Assembly (NCBI GenBank): GCA_022072025.1
Contig: JAJVIP010000010.1
Span: 1 to 64,000 of the forward strand
DNA length: 64,000 nucleotides
Reading direction: 5' to 3'
From: Elusimicrobiota bacterium
Lineage (GTDB): Bacteria > Elusimicrobiota > Elusimicrobia > F11
The notes under the pieces are model-generated. The model was given only the letters and a program-made list of their open reading frames with translations, was not told the DNA's origin and did no database searches. Positions 33,630 through 42,797 of this stretch are shown piece after piece. Both the position numbers and the translations under genes were made by a program. How positions within the stretch are numbered: the first letter of the stretch is position 1; every line of letters starts with the position of its first letter.

Positions 33630-34958
33630 CTATCTAAAATTGTATCTGACATTCACGCCGAGAATGTGGATCATGGCTTTGTATTCGCCACTGATATCGG
33701 CCGCGGCCAAACCACCATTTTGTGACTGTCCTAAATTATTGTTGATCGTCGTGGTCTTGTAGAAAATAGGATTGTAGACCGTGTCAATTGACCAAGAATT
33801 CTTCGAATAAGACGGCCCGATGCTTAACCCAATCTTGTTCATATCAGGCACCGCTGGAGAAAAGGTTGATTCAGGATACACAGCGGGAATGTAATAGGCG
33901 CCGGCGTTGAGTTTCCATGTTTCGGTGAATCTGTAATTACCCCCAATTGAGGCGCTCCACACATCGCGCCAATCCAATGGCACTGGCGCACCAGCGAGGG
34001 CTCGCTGGGTCGCTGTCGCGTTGGGAAGATTAATCGCCAGTTCTTTATTGGATGACCAGTCATACCAAGCAAGATTGAAACCAGCTTCCCATTTATTTTC
34101 CCTCGAATACTTGTAACCAAATTGAACATGTTGGGGATAAAATAGATCAGTTCGAACTGGGGTTTTATAATCCGTTCCTCCAAAGACTCCCGCGCTCGCA
34201 GATGCTCCCGACAGCCCGGTTATCTCGAGATCTCCTTCGATCTTGGTCTTTACTTCGCTGTGATAGGCCAACCCAATAGTGTGACTTGGAGATGGATTAA
34301 AAAGCATTCCTGCATGGTATCCCCATTGGCTACCGTCCCCGGAAAGCCTGGAGTTGGCATCGGAAGAGCCTGCCGTTGGAAAACCGACAGCGGTATTAAT
34401 CACATCCACGTTTGCCTTTTTTTGCAAATCAGCATCCATGGTCCAAAAATAGTCAACGCCCAAACCCAGAGCCATCTTTTCAGAAGGCCGATAAGAAAAC
34501 GCAGGAGTAATATCTACCATCTTTAATGTGGACTTCGTGGCGACATATCTAACATTGCTGGTATCCGACCATTCAGTTTCCAAACCAAAAGGGCTGAGCA
34601 CCGCGATACCAAAACCATATTTTCCATCACCCCATCCATAGGTTGCAGCCATATTTGGGACTATTGGATAACCAGTTTTCATCTTGTCGGACGTCCCATT
34701 GCTCCCTGTGCGCTCAGCAGAAAATCTGTAAAACATCATCCCTAAGGTACCACTATACTTGCCGAGATCTCCGATGGAGGCAGGATTGTTGTAAACAGTG
34801 GTTGGATCGTTCTTGCTGCCAGTAATCGCCAGCAGTTGGCTCAAATGTTCAGCGCTTGTAACTTCATTAGCAATGCCTCCGGACCCTAATCCAAAAACAA
34901 CAGATTCTGAAAACACTATGGCGCTGACAAGACCAACAATGCGTCGGATATTTCTCAT
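33630..34958 (-). CDS. FadL/OmpP1-type outer-membrane transporter
   Basis: 442 aa with a signal peptide (residues 1-22) and a FadL signature after it (GSGGIANEVTSAEHLSQ, TTVYNNPASIGDLG), then alternating strands typical of a 14-stranded barrel and a C-terminal aromatic residue (VNVRYNFR). FadL proteins pass long-chain fatty acids or other hydrophobic compounds across the outer membrane. It lies 22 nt upstream of PilZ-HMGR on the same strand, pointing to import of a hydrophobic signal. Confidence 0.85.
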   Translation of the reverse strand: MRNIRRIVGLVSAIVFSESVVFGLGSGGIANEVTSAEHLSQLLAITGSKNDPTTVYNNPASIGDLGKYSGTLGMMFYRFSAERTGSNGTSDKMKTGYPIVPNMAATYGWGDGKYGFGIAVLSPFGLETEWSDTSNVRYVATKSTLKMVDITPAFSYRPSEKMALGLGVDYFWTMDADLQKKANVDVINTAVGFPTAGSSDANSRLSGDGSQWGYHAGMLFNPSPSHTIGLAYHSEVKTKIEGDLEITGLSGASASAGVFGGTDYKTPVRTDLFYPQHVQFGYKYSRENKWEAGFNLAWYDWSSNKELAINLPNATATQRALAGAPVPLDWRDVWSASIGGNYRFTETWKLNAGAYYIPAVYPESTFSPAVPDMNKIGLSIGPSYSKNSWSIDTVYNPIFYKTTTINNNLGQSQNGGLAAADISGEYKAMIHILGVNVRYNFR

Positions 34959-34980
34959 TCACCCCTCCTATGTGTATGAA

Positions 34981-35184
34981 CTAGCTTCGAACCAGTGGAC
35001 AATCCGGAAATTTTCTCTTGAGAAGCGTTTTTGTGGTAGGCCGTGGCTTGGCTCCACGGGTCCATTTCAGCATCGTTCCATAACTAATCCCCGATTTCCG
35101 AGAAAACTCGTCATAGCTGAGATCCTTCTTCTTTAACCATACCTTGAAATTGTTTCCACTGTTGTGGCCGTTTTTACTTTTCAC
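34981..35184 (-). CDS. XRE-like helix-turn-helix protein
   Basis: 67 aa from GTG 35184 (GGAGAG in front). WLKKKDLSYDEFSRKSGISY followed by TMLKWTRGAKP is a short HTH. The gene ends 22 nt before the FadL start and is first in its row, so it may autoregulate the operon. Confidence 0.6.
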   Translation of the reverse strand: MKSKNGHNSGNNFKVWLKKKDLSYDEFSRKSGISYGTMLKWTRGAKPRPTTKTLLKRKFPDCPLVRS

Positions 35185-35421
35185 GTTCTCTCCAGATTTG
35201 TCGTAGTCATAGTAATTAGGATAGAGCTTATACTATCCCAAAACTTCTTAAAAACAAAATTAAATTCTATGGAAATCTTGTAAAGAGAATGGTTACAAGA
35301 CCAAAATTAATCGGCTTAATATTGAAAACGGGTCCAGAAAACGAGGGGAATTTTAATTTCGCTTGGACTAGCTGAGGGACGTTAAGAAGGGGATTAATTG
35401 AGTGATAAACAGCAGGATTTT

Positions 35422-35526
35422 CTAAGAAGGAATCCCTCTTGGAAACAAAAAGCACATTGTTCCAATAAACATTAGACACCAAACAATCGCAAAAATAACC
35501 AGATCGCCAATTCCAAGTTGTTCCAT
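35422..35526 (-). CDS. 34-aa single-pass membrane peptide
   Basis: ATG 35526 has AAAGGA six bases upstream. The chain MEQLGIGDLVIFAIVW and LMFIGTMCFLF is almost all membrane span, ending FPRGIPS. It lies 20 nt after the kinase stop, so it is probably in that operon and could modulate the kinase; the rest of the 35185-35421 gap holds no gene that I can see. Confidence 0.5.
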   Translation of the reverse strand: MEQLGIGDLVIFAIVWCLMFIGTMCFLFPRGIPS

Positions 35527-35546
35527 TTTTTATCCTTTTTGGAACG

Positions 35547-36275
35547 TCATAATGGAATCTCAAACCAAAATCGAGAACCTTTTCCGACCCCCTCAGAATC
35601 GACACGAATCTCACCGTGGTGCGCTTTAATCCATATCGAAGCGATGGTCAGGCCGATCCCACTACCTTTCGATGTTCGGCTTTCACTTTGAAAAAAACCG
35701 TCAAAAACGAATGGCAAATCTTCCTGTGAAATTCCTGCTCCAGTGTCCTCGACGGTAACAGATATTCTGCCGCCGCTCTCATCGATTGTCATTCTGATCG
35801 AACCCTTTTGCGTGAACTTAATTGCGTTTGAAAGCATATTTGAAATAACCAACCGAATTTTTGATGAATCACAACGCACCTTTACAGGGGCTCGATCAAG
35901 ACCGGCACAATCAAAACAGAGTCCCTTTAGCTTAACAAGTGGTTGATACCGGTCCTTTTCTTCCTTGCAGATTTTCACAATATCCGTGGGGCGAAGAATT
36001 AGCTCACGCCTTTTTCCACCGACTGTATACATATCGAGCAAGTCGTTGATCGAAACTCTTAACCGGTGAATGTTTCGCTTGATCATGCCGACATAGTGAT
36101 CGCCATTCCTAACTCCATCAAGATTCGGGTTGTTAATGATTTCCAACGCGCCCTCAATTGCCGCCAAGGGACTTTTCATCTCATGTGTTAGTCCAACTAA
36201 ATTGTAATTCCAAAAATCTGATCGCGGCCGGTTGATAAGTTTTTTAATGTCTGGAGGGCTTGCGTATTTTTCCAT
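35547..36275 (-). CDS. sensor-less histidine kinase
   Basis: 242 aa: DHp domain with H-box LTHEMKSPL (His31), N-box NMLSNAIKFTQKG, G-boxes DTGAGIS and GSGIGL, and a C-terminal GKGSRFWFEIPL. No sensor or membrane segment. It overlaps by 32 nt the DHp-only gene upstream. As a complete core it may be driven by the split partners. Confidence 0.9.
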   Translation of the reverse strand: MEKYASPPDIKKLINRPRSDFWNYNLVGLTHEMKSPLAAIEGALEIINNPNLDGVRNGDHYVGMIKRNIHRLRVSINDLLDMYTVGGKRRELILRPTDIVKICKEEKDRYQPLVKLKGLCFDCAGLDRAPVKVRCDSSKIRLVISNMLSNAIKFTQKGSIRMTIDESGGRISVTVEDTGAGISQEDLPFVFDGFFQSESRTSKGSGIGLTIASIWIKAHHGEIRVDSEGVGKGSRFWFEIPL

Positions 36276-36507
36276 GATTCAAGTGCTCCTTTCTGTTAGG
36301 GTTTAATTCAATGAGCTTTTCAAACCTCGAAAGCAAATCCCGCAACCGATGTAGATTCCGATCCACCATATCGAAATACATTTTCCTCTCATCGTCGGAA
36401 AATAGGTTATTTCTAATCTTATCATTCGCAATTTCCGAAGCGCTTTCGATAATTGCGATCAAGGACAGCCAATCATGCCTGAGGTCGTCAAAATTTCTTG
36501 CCTCCAC
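36244..36507 (-). CDS. stand-alone DHp-like protein
   Basis: 87 aa. DLRHDWLSLIAIIESASEI (His11) matches the H-box helix of a dimerisation/phosphotransfer domain, followed by a second helix RNLHRLRDLLSRFEKLIEL. There is no ATPase domain. It could be a phosphotransfer or dimerisation partner of the next kinase, with which it overlaps. Confidence 0.6.
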   Translation of the reverse strand: MEARNFDDLRHDWLSLIAIIESASEIANDKIRNNLFSDDERKMYFDMVDRNLHRLRDLLSRFEKLIELNPNRKEHLNHGKIRKPSRH

Positions 36508-36524
36508 GCTAGACCTCCTGACTC

Positions 36525-37094
36525 CTATTTCTCGATCTTCACTCCAATTCCTTCGACATTTTCAGACGAGAGTGTAATTCCAAAGGTTGGGGCAAGGGCG
36601 GCTCCATCCAAGCGTTTCCTTTTTATTTCTTTTGTTTTTTTCCATGTCCATTTACAAATTAAGAAGAATTCTTTTAGAGTAAAATCAAACGATACCAGCT
36701 TGCGACATATCCGGTCTGCAAGAGCGAATTCGGCTATTGGATCCACCGCAGGCACAAAGATTTCGAAAACCGTTCCCTTTGCTTTTGAACTTACGACCTT
36801 CAATCGACCTGCGATTGCAGACAGATTTCCTCTAATCAAAAGAGCGCGGCCACCCAAAGGCGTGTGATCTATCTTACCGTCGAAAATTTCCAATTCGTCC
36901 TGAGTCAGAGTGATCGCGGGGACTTCAAATCGAATAGTTTGATCGCCATATTCTGAAAGCATGGCTACTCTCTGAATTTCTGGCGTGGGGAAGGCGCTGC
37001 TCCTAATCCACGACGTCAGCAAATCCAACGCGGTATCTAAGCATTCATGAATTCTTTTATTATCTTCCAAGGGACACGCCATCCTTAACTTCAT
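36525..37094 (-). CDS. degenerate HATPase-like protein
   Basis: 189 aa. GGRALLIRGNLSAIAGRL and SSKAKGTVFEIFVP recall the end of a histidine-kinase ATPase domain, but the N-box and G-boxes are missing or altered. It is 17 nt upstream of the DHp-like gene. Together they look like a kinase split in two, with ATPase before DHp. Start uncertain (ATG 37094 or 37082). Confidence 0.45.
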   Translation of the reverse strand: MKLRMACPLEDNKRIHECLDTALDLLTSWIRSSAFPTPEIQRVAMLSEYGDQTIRFEVPAITLTQDELEIFDGKIDHTPLGGRALLIRGNLSAIAGRLKVVSSKAKGTVFEIFVPAVDPIAEFALADRICRKLVSFDFTLKEFFLICKWTWKKTKEIKRKRLDGAALAPTFGITLSSENVEGIGVKIEK

Positions 37095-37144
37095 TTATTT
37101 CGATATTTCTGTGCGGTTGATTTTTGAATACTTTTTCCATACTT

Positions 37145-37651
37145 CTATTTTTCGCTATTCACTCCGATTTCCGTGACGTACTTATCCTCAAACACAGGGG
37201 GTTTCTCAAGCACATTCGCAAGTGAGGTAACGTGTATCTCTTTTCCAACGAAATCTTTATTTTCAGAAGAAATTAATTTCCCAAAATACGTAATAAAAGA
37301 CCACGAGGTGGTCCCTTCTTCCATCACGCGAGTTACCTCAAACGCGCTACCGGCCGGCAACACTCCGAGGATTTTCGACCCATAAAACCTATGAGGGAAT
37401 TTGTCTTTCATTTCTTCTTTTTTGGGCACATCACTAGTCCCATATTCATCAACAGTTATTTCCTTAGAGTCGCTGTGTTGATACAAAACCAGATCCATTT
37501 TCGTTTCGAATTTCTTTCCAACAACAAATGCATATTTCGGTTCTTGGGTGTGATTAATTGAAACCTTTCTTGCCATTCCGGTTAAAACAAAAACGGAACC
37601 ACAAATTAAAAAGCTTGCTGTAATGCGCCGTAAGACCACTGATTCCTCCAT
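37145..37651 (-). CDS. exported small protein downstream of the hydrolase
   Basis: 168 aa from ATG 37651, which has GGGCGG in front; the longer frame to 37711 lacks a site. Residues 8-27 are hydrophobic (ITASFLICGSVFVLTG) and act as signal or anchor. The rest is charged with no known domain. It overlaps the end of the hydrolase gene by 46 nt, suggesting coupling and possibly a chaperone or inhibitor role. Confidence 0.5.
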   Translation of the reverse strand: MEESVVLRRITASFLICGSVFVLTGMARKVSINHTQEPKYAFVVGKKFETKMDLVLYQHSDSKEITVDEYGTSDVPKKEEMKDKFPHRFYGSKILGVLPAGSAFEVTRVMEEGTTSWSFITYFGKLISSENKDFVGKEIHVTSLANVLEKPPVFEDKYVTEIGVNSEK

Positions 37652-39864
37652 TTTTCCGCCCATTTTTTGACTGCGTCTTCGTAATGTGCAAATTGATGAG
37701 CGATTCCCCACTTTGCTCCGACATCTATATCCTTCTGGACATTAGAGTTCGAACTGCGCCCCCAATTCCAAGGCAACGCAAGATTTGTGATTATTTTATA
37801 TCGATTCCCTAAGTGAGGAACAAAATCACCCCTATTCCATAAATTCTCAGCACTCGCTAGACCCTCTGCCTTGGCGTCGATATTCCATTCGGGACCAGCC
37901 CCTAGATAATGAATAGCGGCCCGTTCCTCCTTCGATAACAGGGTCAACGCCTGCTTAAAAATCGCGCTTCCTTGGCTATGAGCGACGACATAAACTTCTC
38001 CCTTCTCTTTAATTCCTGTGCGAATCGCCTTGGCTGTATCCAATGAAGGTTTGTCGATCATGCCGAGATACTCGTGAGCAATAATTTGAATGAAGTCGCC
38101 TATGCCAAACCAGTGAGTACCGTTTTTAATCGTTGTCCCAACCTTGACCTGAAAACCAGTTTGTACCACGTCAGCTATTAACTTGGCAGCCTTATCATTA
38201 TTTTTGATCCCGTTAATCGTTATGACTGCCGGACCGTTTGAATCAAACTGTATCTTGTTTGAGCGATTGAATATATCGCCTGTAACAATACCAATCGCAA
38301 CCCCTGTTGTGATTCGGACCGCAGTCCACGCCTGTTTTATCACGGGCAAATTGAAAACAGTTCGAAGAGTTCCTCCGGCAATTAGAAAAGGCGTCTTAAT
38401 GATTGTCTTTGCGATGTCAAAAAATCCATTTCCGTCCTTTTTTTTGCCAGCGAAGCCATCGATGGTACGATCATTCTCGGTCGTGACGTTTTTATTTAAT
38501 CCAGAAATCATTCGAAGTTCCTTGATTCCCATGAAACTTGGATTGTTGAATCCTGCCGCCAAAACAAACTTGCCCGGCTCTTGCTGCTGCATGGCACCCA
38601 GTTCCTGCCGCATGTTCTTGACTTCCGACCATCGCCCGGTGAGCATGTAACCGAGATTGCGAAGGCCATTCATCAATGAGAAACCGGATTTAGGCGCATC
38701 GGCACCAGGCGGTGCGAACGACACGTTGATGCCGAGGTGTTCTTTGCCCATCAGATTCGCAATGTCTCTCACGTCACCAACTTGTTTCGGTGAAATGCTC
38801 CCGTCTGGGGTTACTTTGAGCGGTGATTCAGCCACATCCACGTCGTTAAACCGGAAACTGGCTCTCGGCCCCACCAAAAGAGGGGCCGGCACGTTGTCAC
38901 GAATTAATTTAAATGCCTCGCCGCCATCCACCCCATCAACGGGCTTCCACGTGATCGTGGCGCTTGGCGAACCTTTTCCTTTAAGCGTGATATCGAGCGA
39001 GAGAATGCGGCCATCATTTTCATGAGGCGACTTGACCGTAAACTCAACGGCGTTTCCTTGAGTTTTTATGACGCCGGAGTATTCGGTGATGAACCGCTTG
39101 AGATTGGATTCATTTTTAACGGAGTCGATGCGGATTTCGTAGTTCTTGGACACCTGGCCTTGCACCGAATCTCGTGCCGCGACTGTCCATTTTTCATCGA
39201 ATCCCTGCAGAAGTTCCATTGTCGGCGGTTTGGGCCGTGTTCCACTGGGCACGTCTGACACGGACATCTTCGACATCTGATCTTGCCGCTGATAGAACTG
39301 AACGAAGCTATTGTAGGAAGAGTTGAGATCACCTTTCTGATTGAAGCGGTCAATCTTGAAGGAATTACCTTGCGTGTCTTGATAGAGGCGGGTGTAGCTT
39401 TTCGGGATTTGAGAGCCCTGATCGAATTTTACCTTGCCCAAATCCATCATCACTGAATTGGGCGCGATCTGGCCTCCAATATCGAACCGGATGTTCGCCT
39501 GATAGTGGTCATATCTCTTCATCTCCGGACTAAAATGGTTCGCTTCCCACTTGTACGCGAACATGTCCGAGCCGATATCGCGTACGAAAATCTCCGGCAT
39601 CTTCATGGTGTGCATGTTGATCGCGAGATCCGGCATGACGAACGACTGAATATTGGGACTGAAGGACGGCGGCTCTATTCGGGGAATGTAGTTGTAGCTT
39701 AAAGGGTTGAAGTCGCGGCGCTGGTAATCGTTAATGCGGGTATTGGGATTCGAGAAGGAGCGGTAGTCATCCCAACCGGCAAAAGCGCCCGTCCCCGACG
39801 ATGCGACGAGGATGGAACACAAAAAAAGGCGCAGCGATGCCGTTGTGATCTTCCGAATAATCAA
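37606..39864 (-). CDS. large secreted alpha/beta-hydrolase-like protein
   Basis: 752 aa with a Sec signal (residues 1-29) and an N-terminal 500-residue region of unknown fold. From about residue 540 the chain fits an alpha/beta hydrolase: AVITINGI strand, then VVAHSQGSAIF (Ser630), RGDFVPHLG (Asp680) and HQFAHYED (His723 or 727), a plausible lipase-type triad. The middle has Gly/Val-rich, possibly membrane-active segments. A secreted lipase or effector is likely. Confidence 0.6.
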   Translation of the reverse strand: MIIRKITTASLRLFLCSILVASSGTGAFAGWDDYRSFSNPNTRINDYQRRDFNPLSYNYIPRIEPPSFSPNIQSFVMPDLAINMHTMKMPEIFVRDIGSDMFAYKWEANHFSPEMKRYDHYQANIRFDIGGQIAPNSVMMDLGKVKFDQGSQIPKSYTRLYQDTQGNSFKIDRFNQKGDLNSSYNSFVQFYQRQDQMSKMSVSDVPSGTRPKPPTMELLQGFDEKWTVAARDSVQGQVSKNYEIRIDSVKNESNLKRFITEYSGVIKTQGNAVEFTVKSPHENDGRILSLDITLKGKGSPSATITWKPVDGVDGGEAFKLIRDNVPAPLLVGPRASFRFNDVDVAESPLKVTPDGSISPKQVGDVRDIANLMGKEHLGINVSFAPPGADAPKSGFSLMNGLRNLGYMLTGRWSEVKNMRQELGAMQQQEPGKFVLAAGFNNPSFMGIKELRMISGLNKNVTTENDRTIDGFAGKKKDGNGFFDIAKTIIKTPFLIAGGTLRTVFNLPVIKQAWTAVRITTGVAIGIVTGDIFNRSNKIQFDSNGPAVITINGIKNNDKAAKLIADVVQTGFQVKVGTTIKNGTHWFGIGDFIQIIAHEYLGMIDKPSLDTAKAIRTGIKEKGEVYVVAHSQGSAIFKQALTLLSKEERAAIHYLGAGPEWNIDAKAEGLASAENLWNRGDFVPHLGNRYKIITNLALPWNWGRSSNSNVQKDIDVGAKWGIAHQFAHYEDAVKKWAEKWRNQWSYGALQQAF

Positions 39865-40315
39865 CTCCGAGGGGATGTTTGTTGTGTCGCATTTGTGTCT
39901 TGAACTTTTGGGGAATCAACCGCGCCCCTAACCTCACGCGTTTGGTCCCCCAAAAACCCAAGGGGTGGAACGCTGGAAATAATTAGGACGAGATTCTACC
40001 TCCAAGAGTGGAAAATCCAAAATCAATTATTTGTAAAGATTTTCGCCCGCCCAGGCGGGCCCGCCAAAGATTCAACTTGGCTCTCATCCCCATTAGAAGG
40101 TAGTGCTGCCAATCGCCCCAATTCCGACTGCGATTCCCCGAATCGGCGAATTCGTAAACCCTTTGATTTTTATAGGCGAATTTGACATCGAAAGGCCTTG
40201 ATTGATTCGCGAAGTAGCTGTACTTGGGTCCGGACAGAGCGGCAAAAATAGCCCAAACGGGGCAACGGGTTACACGAACGGCGCAACGTGGGCGATTAAA
40301 CGGAGGAAAAACACC
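39865..40315. other. 451-nt intergenic gap with hairpins
   Basis: No gene seen. CTTTTGGGGAATCAACCGCG (39905-39924) pairs with the segment at 39937-39956 with a 12-nt loop, in the leader of the hydrolase gene. GCCCGCC-CA-GGCGGGC (40045-40060) is a tight GC palindrome. A promoter for the plus-strand cassette should lie near its right end but is not recognisable. Confidence 0.5.
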
Positions 40316-40873
40316 ATGCACTGTAGCGCATACGTCCTGGTCCCAACCAAATCAGCGAACACAAGCGAAGAAGCGCGGCATTACGTCAAAACATACCTTG
40401 AGAAAAATCACTTCTGCTCACCAAGCGAGCGATGGGATTATAACCCCATCGATTCCGTCGTCATCGGCGGCCGTTGGTCTGGGAAATTGGCCGAAGTTCA
40501 TCTCGATGAAAAGAAGGTGAGGAAATTTTGGTCGGCGTGCCGAAAAAAAGGCGTGAGCCGCATGATGAACAATAAAAGCAACCAGCAAAGAATCGGGGAG
40601 GCACTCTTTGCAAAGTATTTTCCTGAAATTGACCTCAACCGAACGCCTTGTCTCTTCTTCCGCGATAGCTACGAGAGAAAAGGCTTCGCCGATGACGCCA
40701 TGATCGTCGACGAAATCATCTGGGACAAAATCATCGAGCCCGGGTTGGAAGCCGATTTGATGGACGGTGGCGCGGTGATTCACACGCAAACAAAAAACGA
40801 ATCCGAAACAAGCCTCAACAAGAAGGACGTCATTGGAAAATGCTGGTGCGTGGTCATCGATTTCCACAGCTAA
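40316..40873 (+). CDS. cassette gene 1, unknown function
   Basis: 185 aa from ATG 40316 (CGGAGG nine bases upstream). The segment SVVIGGRWSGKL is a noticeable GGRW-type motif, followed by a CRKKG basic patch and an acidic C-terminal half. No named domain. It is the first of five plus-strand genes that share Shine-Dalgarno spacing and end in a recombinase, so it is probably mobile-element cargo. Confidence 0.6.
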   Translation: MHCSAYVLVPTKSANTSEEARHYVKTYLEKNHFCSPSERWDYNPIDSVVIGGRWSGKLAEVHLDEKKVRKFWSACRKKGVSRMMNNKSNQQRIGEALFAKYFPEIDLNRTPCLFFRDSYERKGFADDAMIVDEIIWDKIIEPGLEADLMDGGAVIHTQTKNESETSLNKKDVIGKCWCVVIDFHS

Positions 40874-40893
40874 ACAAGGGAGGCGACATCAAT

Positions 40894-41127
40894 ATGAAAA
40901 ACATCACATTCAGACGAGACGATTGGGTTGAAATTGTCGAGGCGCTTGGATCGAAGATTCGCCAGATCGAGTTGGTCCAACTGGGGACAGAAGATCGTCC
41001 CGGCCAAGATAAAGAATGGATCGCGCATCTACTACGAATCATTCGAAAAATCGAAGGGACGAATTGCCGAGGAACCGATTTCGCCGTTTTCAAGAAGCAC
41101 GTCATCACAACAAAAGGAGGCAAATAA
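40894..41127 (+). CDS. cassette gene 2, small unknown protein
   Basis: 77 aa from ATG 40894 with GGGAGG upstream. Helical, charged, with a C-terminal KKHVITTKGGK. No domain recognised. The spacing of 20 nt to gene 1 and 4 nt to gene 3 indicates one transcript. Confidence 0.6.
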   Translation: MKNITFRRDDWVEIVEALGSKIRQIELVQLGTEDRPGQDKEWIAHLLRIIRKIEGTNCRGTDFAVFKKHVITTKGGK

Positions 41128-41131
41128 AATC

Positions 41132-41581
41132 ATGAACGCCATCAAAACGACAATCGGAGAGAAATATCTCTCCAAAAAAGGAACGCCGGTAACGGTCGTC
41201 GGTCACAAAGGCGACAAGGTCATTCTGAAAGTTTCGGGGTCGGATAACGAAGTTCCGGTCGCCAAAGACTACGAACTCCAGCCCTACAACCGGGCTCAGA
41301 TAAGCAAGGACGCGCGCCACTTAGAGCAGTCGAACGGCACCAAGACCGGACGAAAGCCACGTGGTGAATCAGTGTCCGCGATCATTGACCCGCTGTTGTT
41401 CGCCGGTGGCAAAACTGTGAAGGAAATCGCCGAGCTGGTGACGAAGAAAGCGGCCGCGCTGGCCAAGGGCCGAGATATGGAAGCCAATGTCCGGGCCAGA
41501 ATGGTGACCTACTCCCGCAAGGGTTGGAAAGTCGAAAAGAACGACCGGAAACACGTGAAGGTCGTCAAATCCAAGAGCTAA
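41132..41581 (+). CDS. cassette gene 3, small basic protein
   Basis: 149 aa from ATG 41132 with AAAGGAGG. The N-terminal part is KOW/SH3-like in feel (GTPVTVVGHKGDKVILKVSG). The C-terminal half holds a helix-turn-helix-like TVKEIAELVTKKAAALAKG and a basic YSRKGWKVEKNDRKHVKVVK end. DNA binding is plausible from the charge. Confidence 0.55.
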   Translation: MNAIKTTIGEKYLSKKGTPVTVVGHKGDKVILKVSGSDNEVPVAKDYELQPYNRAQISKDARHLEQSNGTKTGRKPRGESVSAIIDPLLFAGGKTVKEIAELVTKKAAALAKGRDMEANVRARMVTYSRKGWKVEKNDRKHVKVVKSKS

Positions 41582-41595
41582 GGAGGACGATTAAA

Positions 41596-41907
41596 ATGCG
41601 AATCAATCGAGGCGACAAATTCTGGGTGGTGGTCGACGCGAGGCCCGCCAGTGAATTGGCGGATATCCTTTTCGAGACCACCCTTGAAGGATTGGAGCGC
41701 CAATTCAAAGGCGGACTGACGTGCGATGACAATCCGACAATCTTCATGGACGCTGCAGAAGCCGAAGGCCAGGCCCGCGCCCGCCTTGTCATCGCAAAAG
41801 CGGTCCGGGCCATGCGGCAGGCCCCGGATATATGGCCATTAAAAAACGCCCGCTTCATTCAGATCCAAGACGGGAATGGAGAGACGCTTTTCGAAGCCGA
41901 GCTATGA
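41596..41907 (+). CDS. cassette gene 4, unknown
   Basis: 103 aa from ATG 41596 with AAGGAGG. Mixed alpha/beta (FWVVVDARPASELADILF), C-terminus IQIQDGNGETLFEAEL. It overlaps the recombinase start by ATGA, so it is coupled to it. No domain named. Confidence 0.6.
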   Translation: MRINRGDKFWVVVDARPASELADILFETTLEGLERQFKGGLTCDDNPTIFMDAAEAEGQARARLVIAKAVRAMRQAPDIWPLKNARFIQIQDGNGETLFEAEL

Positions 41908-42797
41908 ACCGGAAAGACGCCGAACTTCTGGCCCGATTCCTCGCGCACATTCGCGGGGAATGTGGGCTTTCCAAGGCGACGGAAAGCACGTATCGTTACC
42001 AGATCGAGTCTTACTTATCCCGCCTCGCCGCCATCAAAACGAATCTCCGCCGCGTTACCAAGGCCACTCTCCTTTCGATTCTGGAACGCCGGCGCAAGGC
42101 GGGCGCCACCTCCGGCACCTTGTTCAATTTCATCCTGGCCATCCGCCGATTTCACCGTTTCCTCACGGAGGACGACACCGGGTTCATCGATCCAACGGCC
42201 GGAATGAAGCTCCCGAAGCTCACTCAACGAATCCCCAATCCATTGAGCGTACAGGAAATCGAGAGATTTCTTGATCTGCCGACGGGAAATAAGTTCACGG
42301 GCCTTCGTAATCGTGCGTTGTTTGAGTTGGCCTATTCCTCTGGCCTTAGGGCGAGCGAGATGGTGGGGCTGCAACGCGATCAGATCAGGCTGGAGGAAGG
42401 ATGGATCCGGGTCAAAAAAGGCAAGGGAGGCAAGGACCGAGTGGTCCCGATAGGCCCGAAGGCAACCGAATCAATAACCCGATACTTAGAGGCGCGGGAA
42501 CGGCGATTCGGCGGCATTAACGGCCCACTCTTTTTGAATTTAAAGGGCAAACCTCTCAACCGTGGCGGGTTCTGGTGGCTGGTTCGTCAACGAGCGCGTC
42601 AGGTAGGATTAGAGGACCGTCTAACACCCCATTTGATCCGGCATTGTTACGCGACTCATTTGTTGGCCGGAGGAGCTAGCCTCCGCGCAATCCAGGAACT
42701 GCTCGGCCACGCAGATATTTCCACAACGCAAATCTACACCCATGTTGATTTGAATTTTCTGACCAAAACGTGCAGGGATGCCCACCCAAGATACTGA
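41904..42797 (+). CDS. XerC/D-type tyrosine recombinase
   Basis: 297 aa with all catalytic residues: Arg149 (SGLRASE), His243/Arg246 (TPHLIRHCYATHL), His269 (LLGHAD), Tyr278 (TTQIYTH). N-terminal 1-90 is the SAM-like core-binding domain. It overlaps cassette gene 4 by 4 nt, and its stop is directly against the convergent HTH-receiver gene. It likely mobilises the 40316-42797 cassette; the site is not visible. Confidence 0.9.
   Translation: MNRKDAELLARFLAHIRGECGLSKATESTYRYQIESYLSRLAAIKTNLRRVTKATLLSILERRRKAGATSGTLFNFILAIRRFHRFLTEDDTGFIDPTAGMKLPKLTQRIPNPLSVQEIERFLDLPTGNKFTGLRNRALFELAYSSGLRASEMVGLQRDQIRLEEGWIRVKKGKGGKDRVVPIGPKATESITRYLEARERRFGGINGPLFLNLKGKPLNRGGFWWLVRQRARQVGLEDRLTPHLIRHCYATHLLAGGASLRAIQELLGHADISTTQIYTHVDLNFLTKTCRDAHPRY

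Noticed and set aside
35267-35614. 115-codon minus-strand frame
   Set aside because: Overlaps the end of the kinase and the 34-aa peptide; no ribosome site.
39983-40321. 112-codon minus-strand frame in the gap before the cassette
   Set aside because: Low-complexity Arg-rich translation across a palindrome; looks random.
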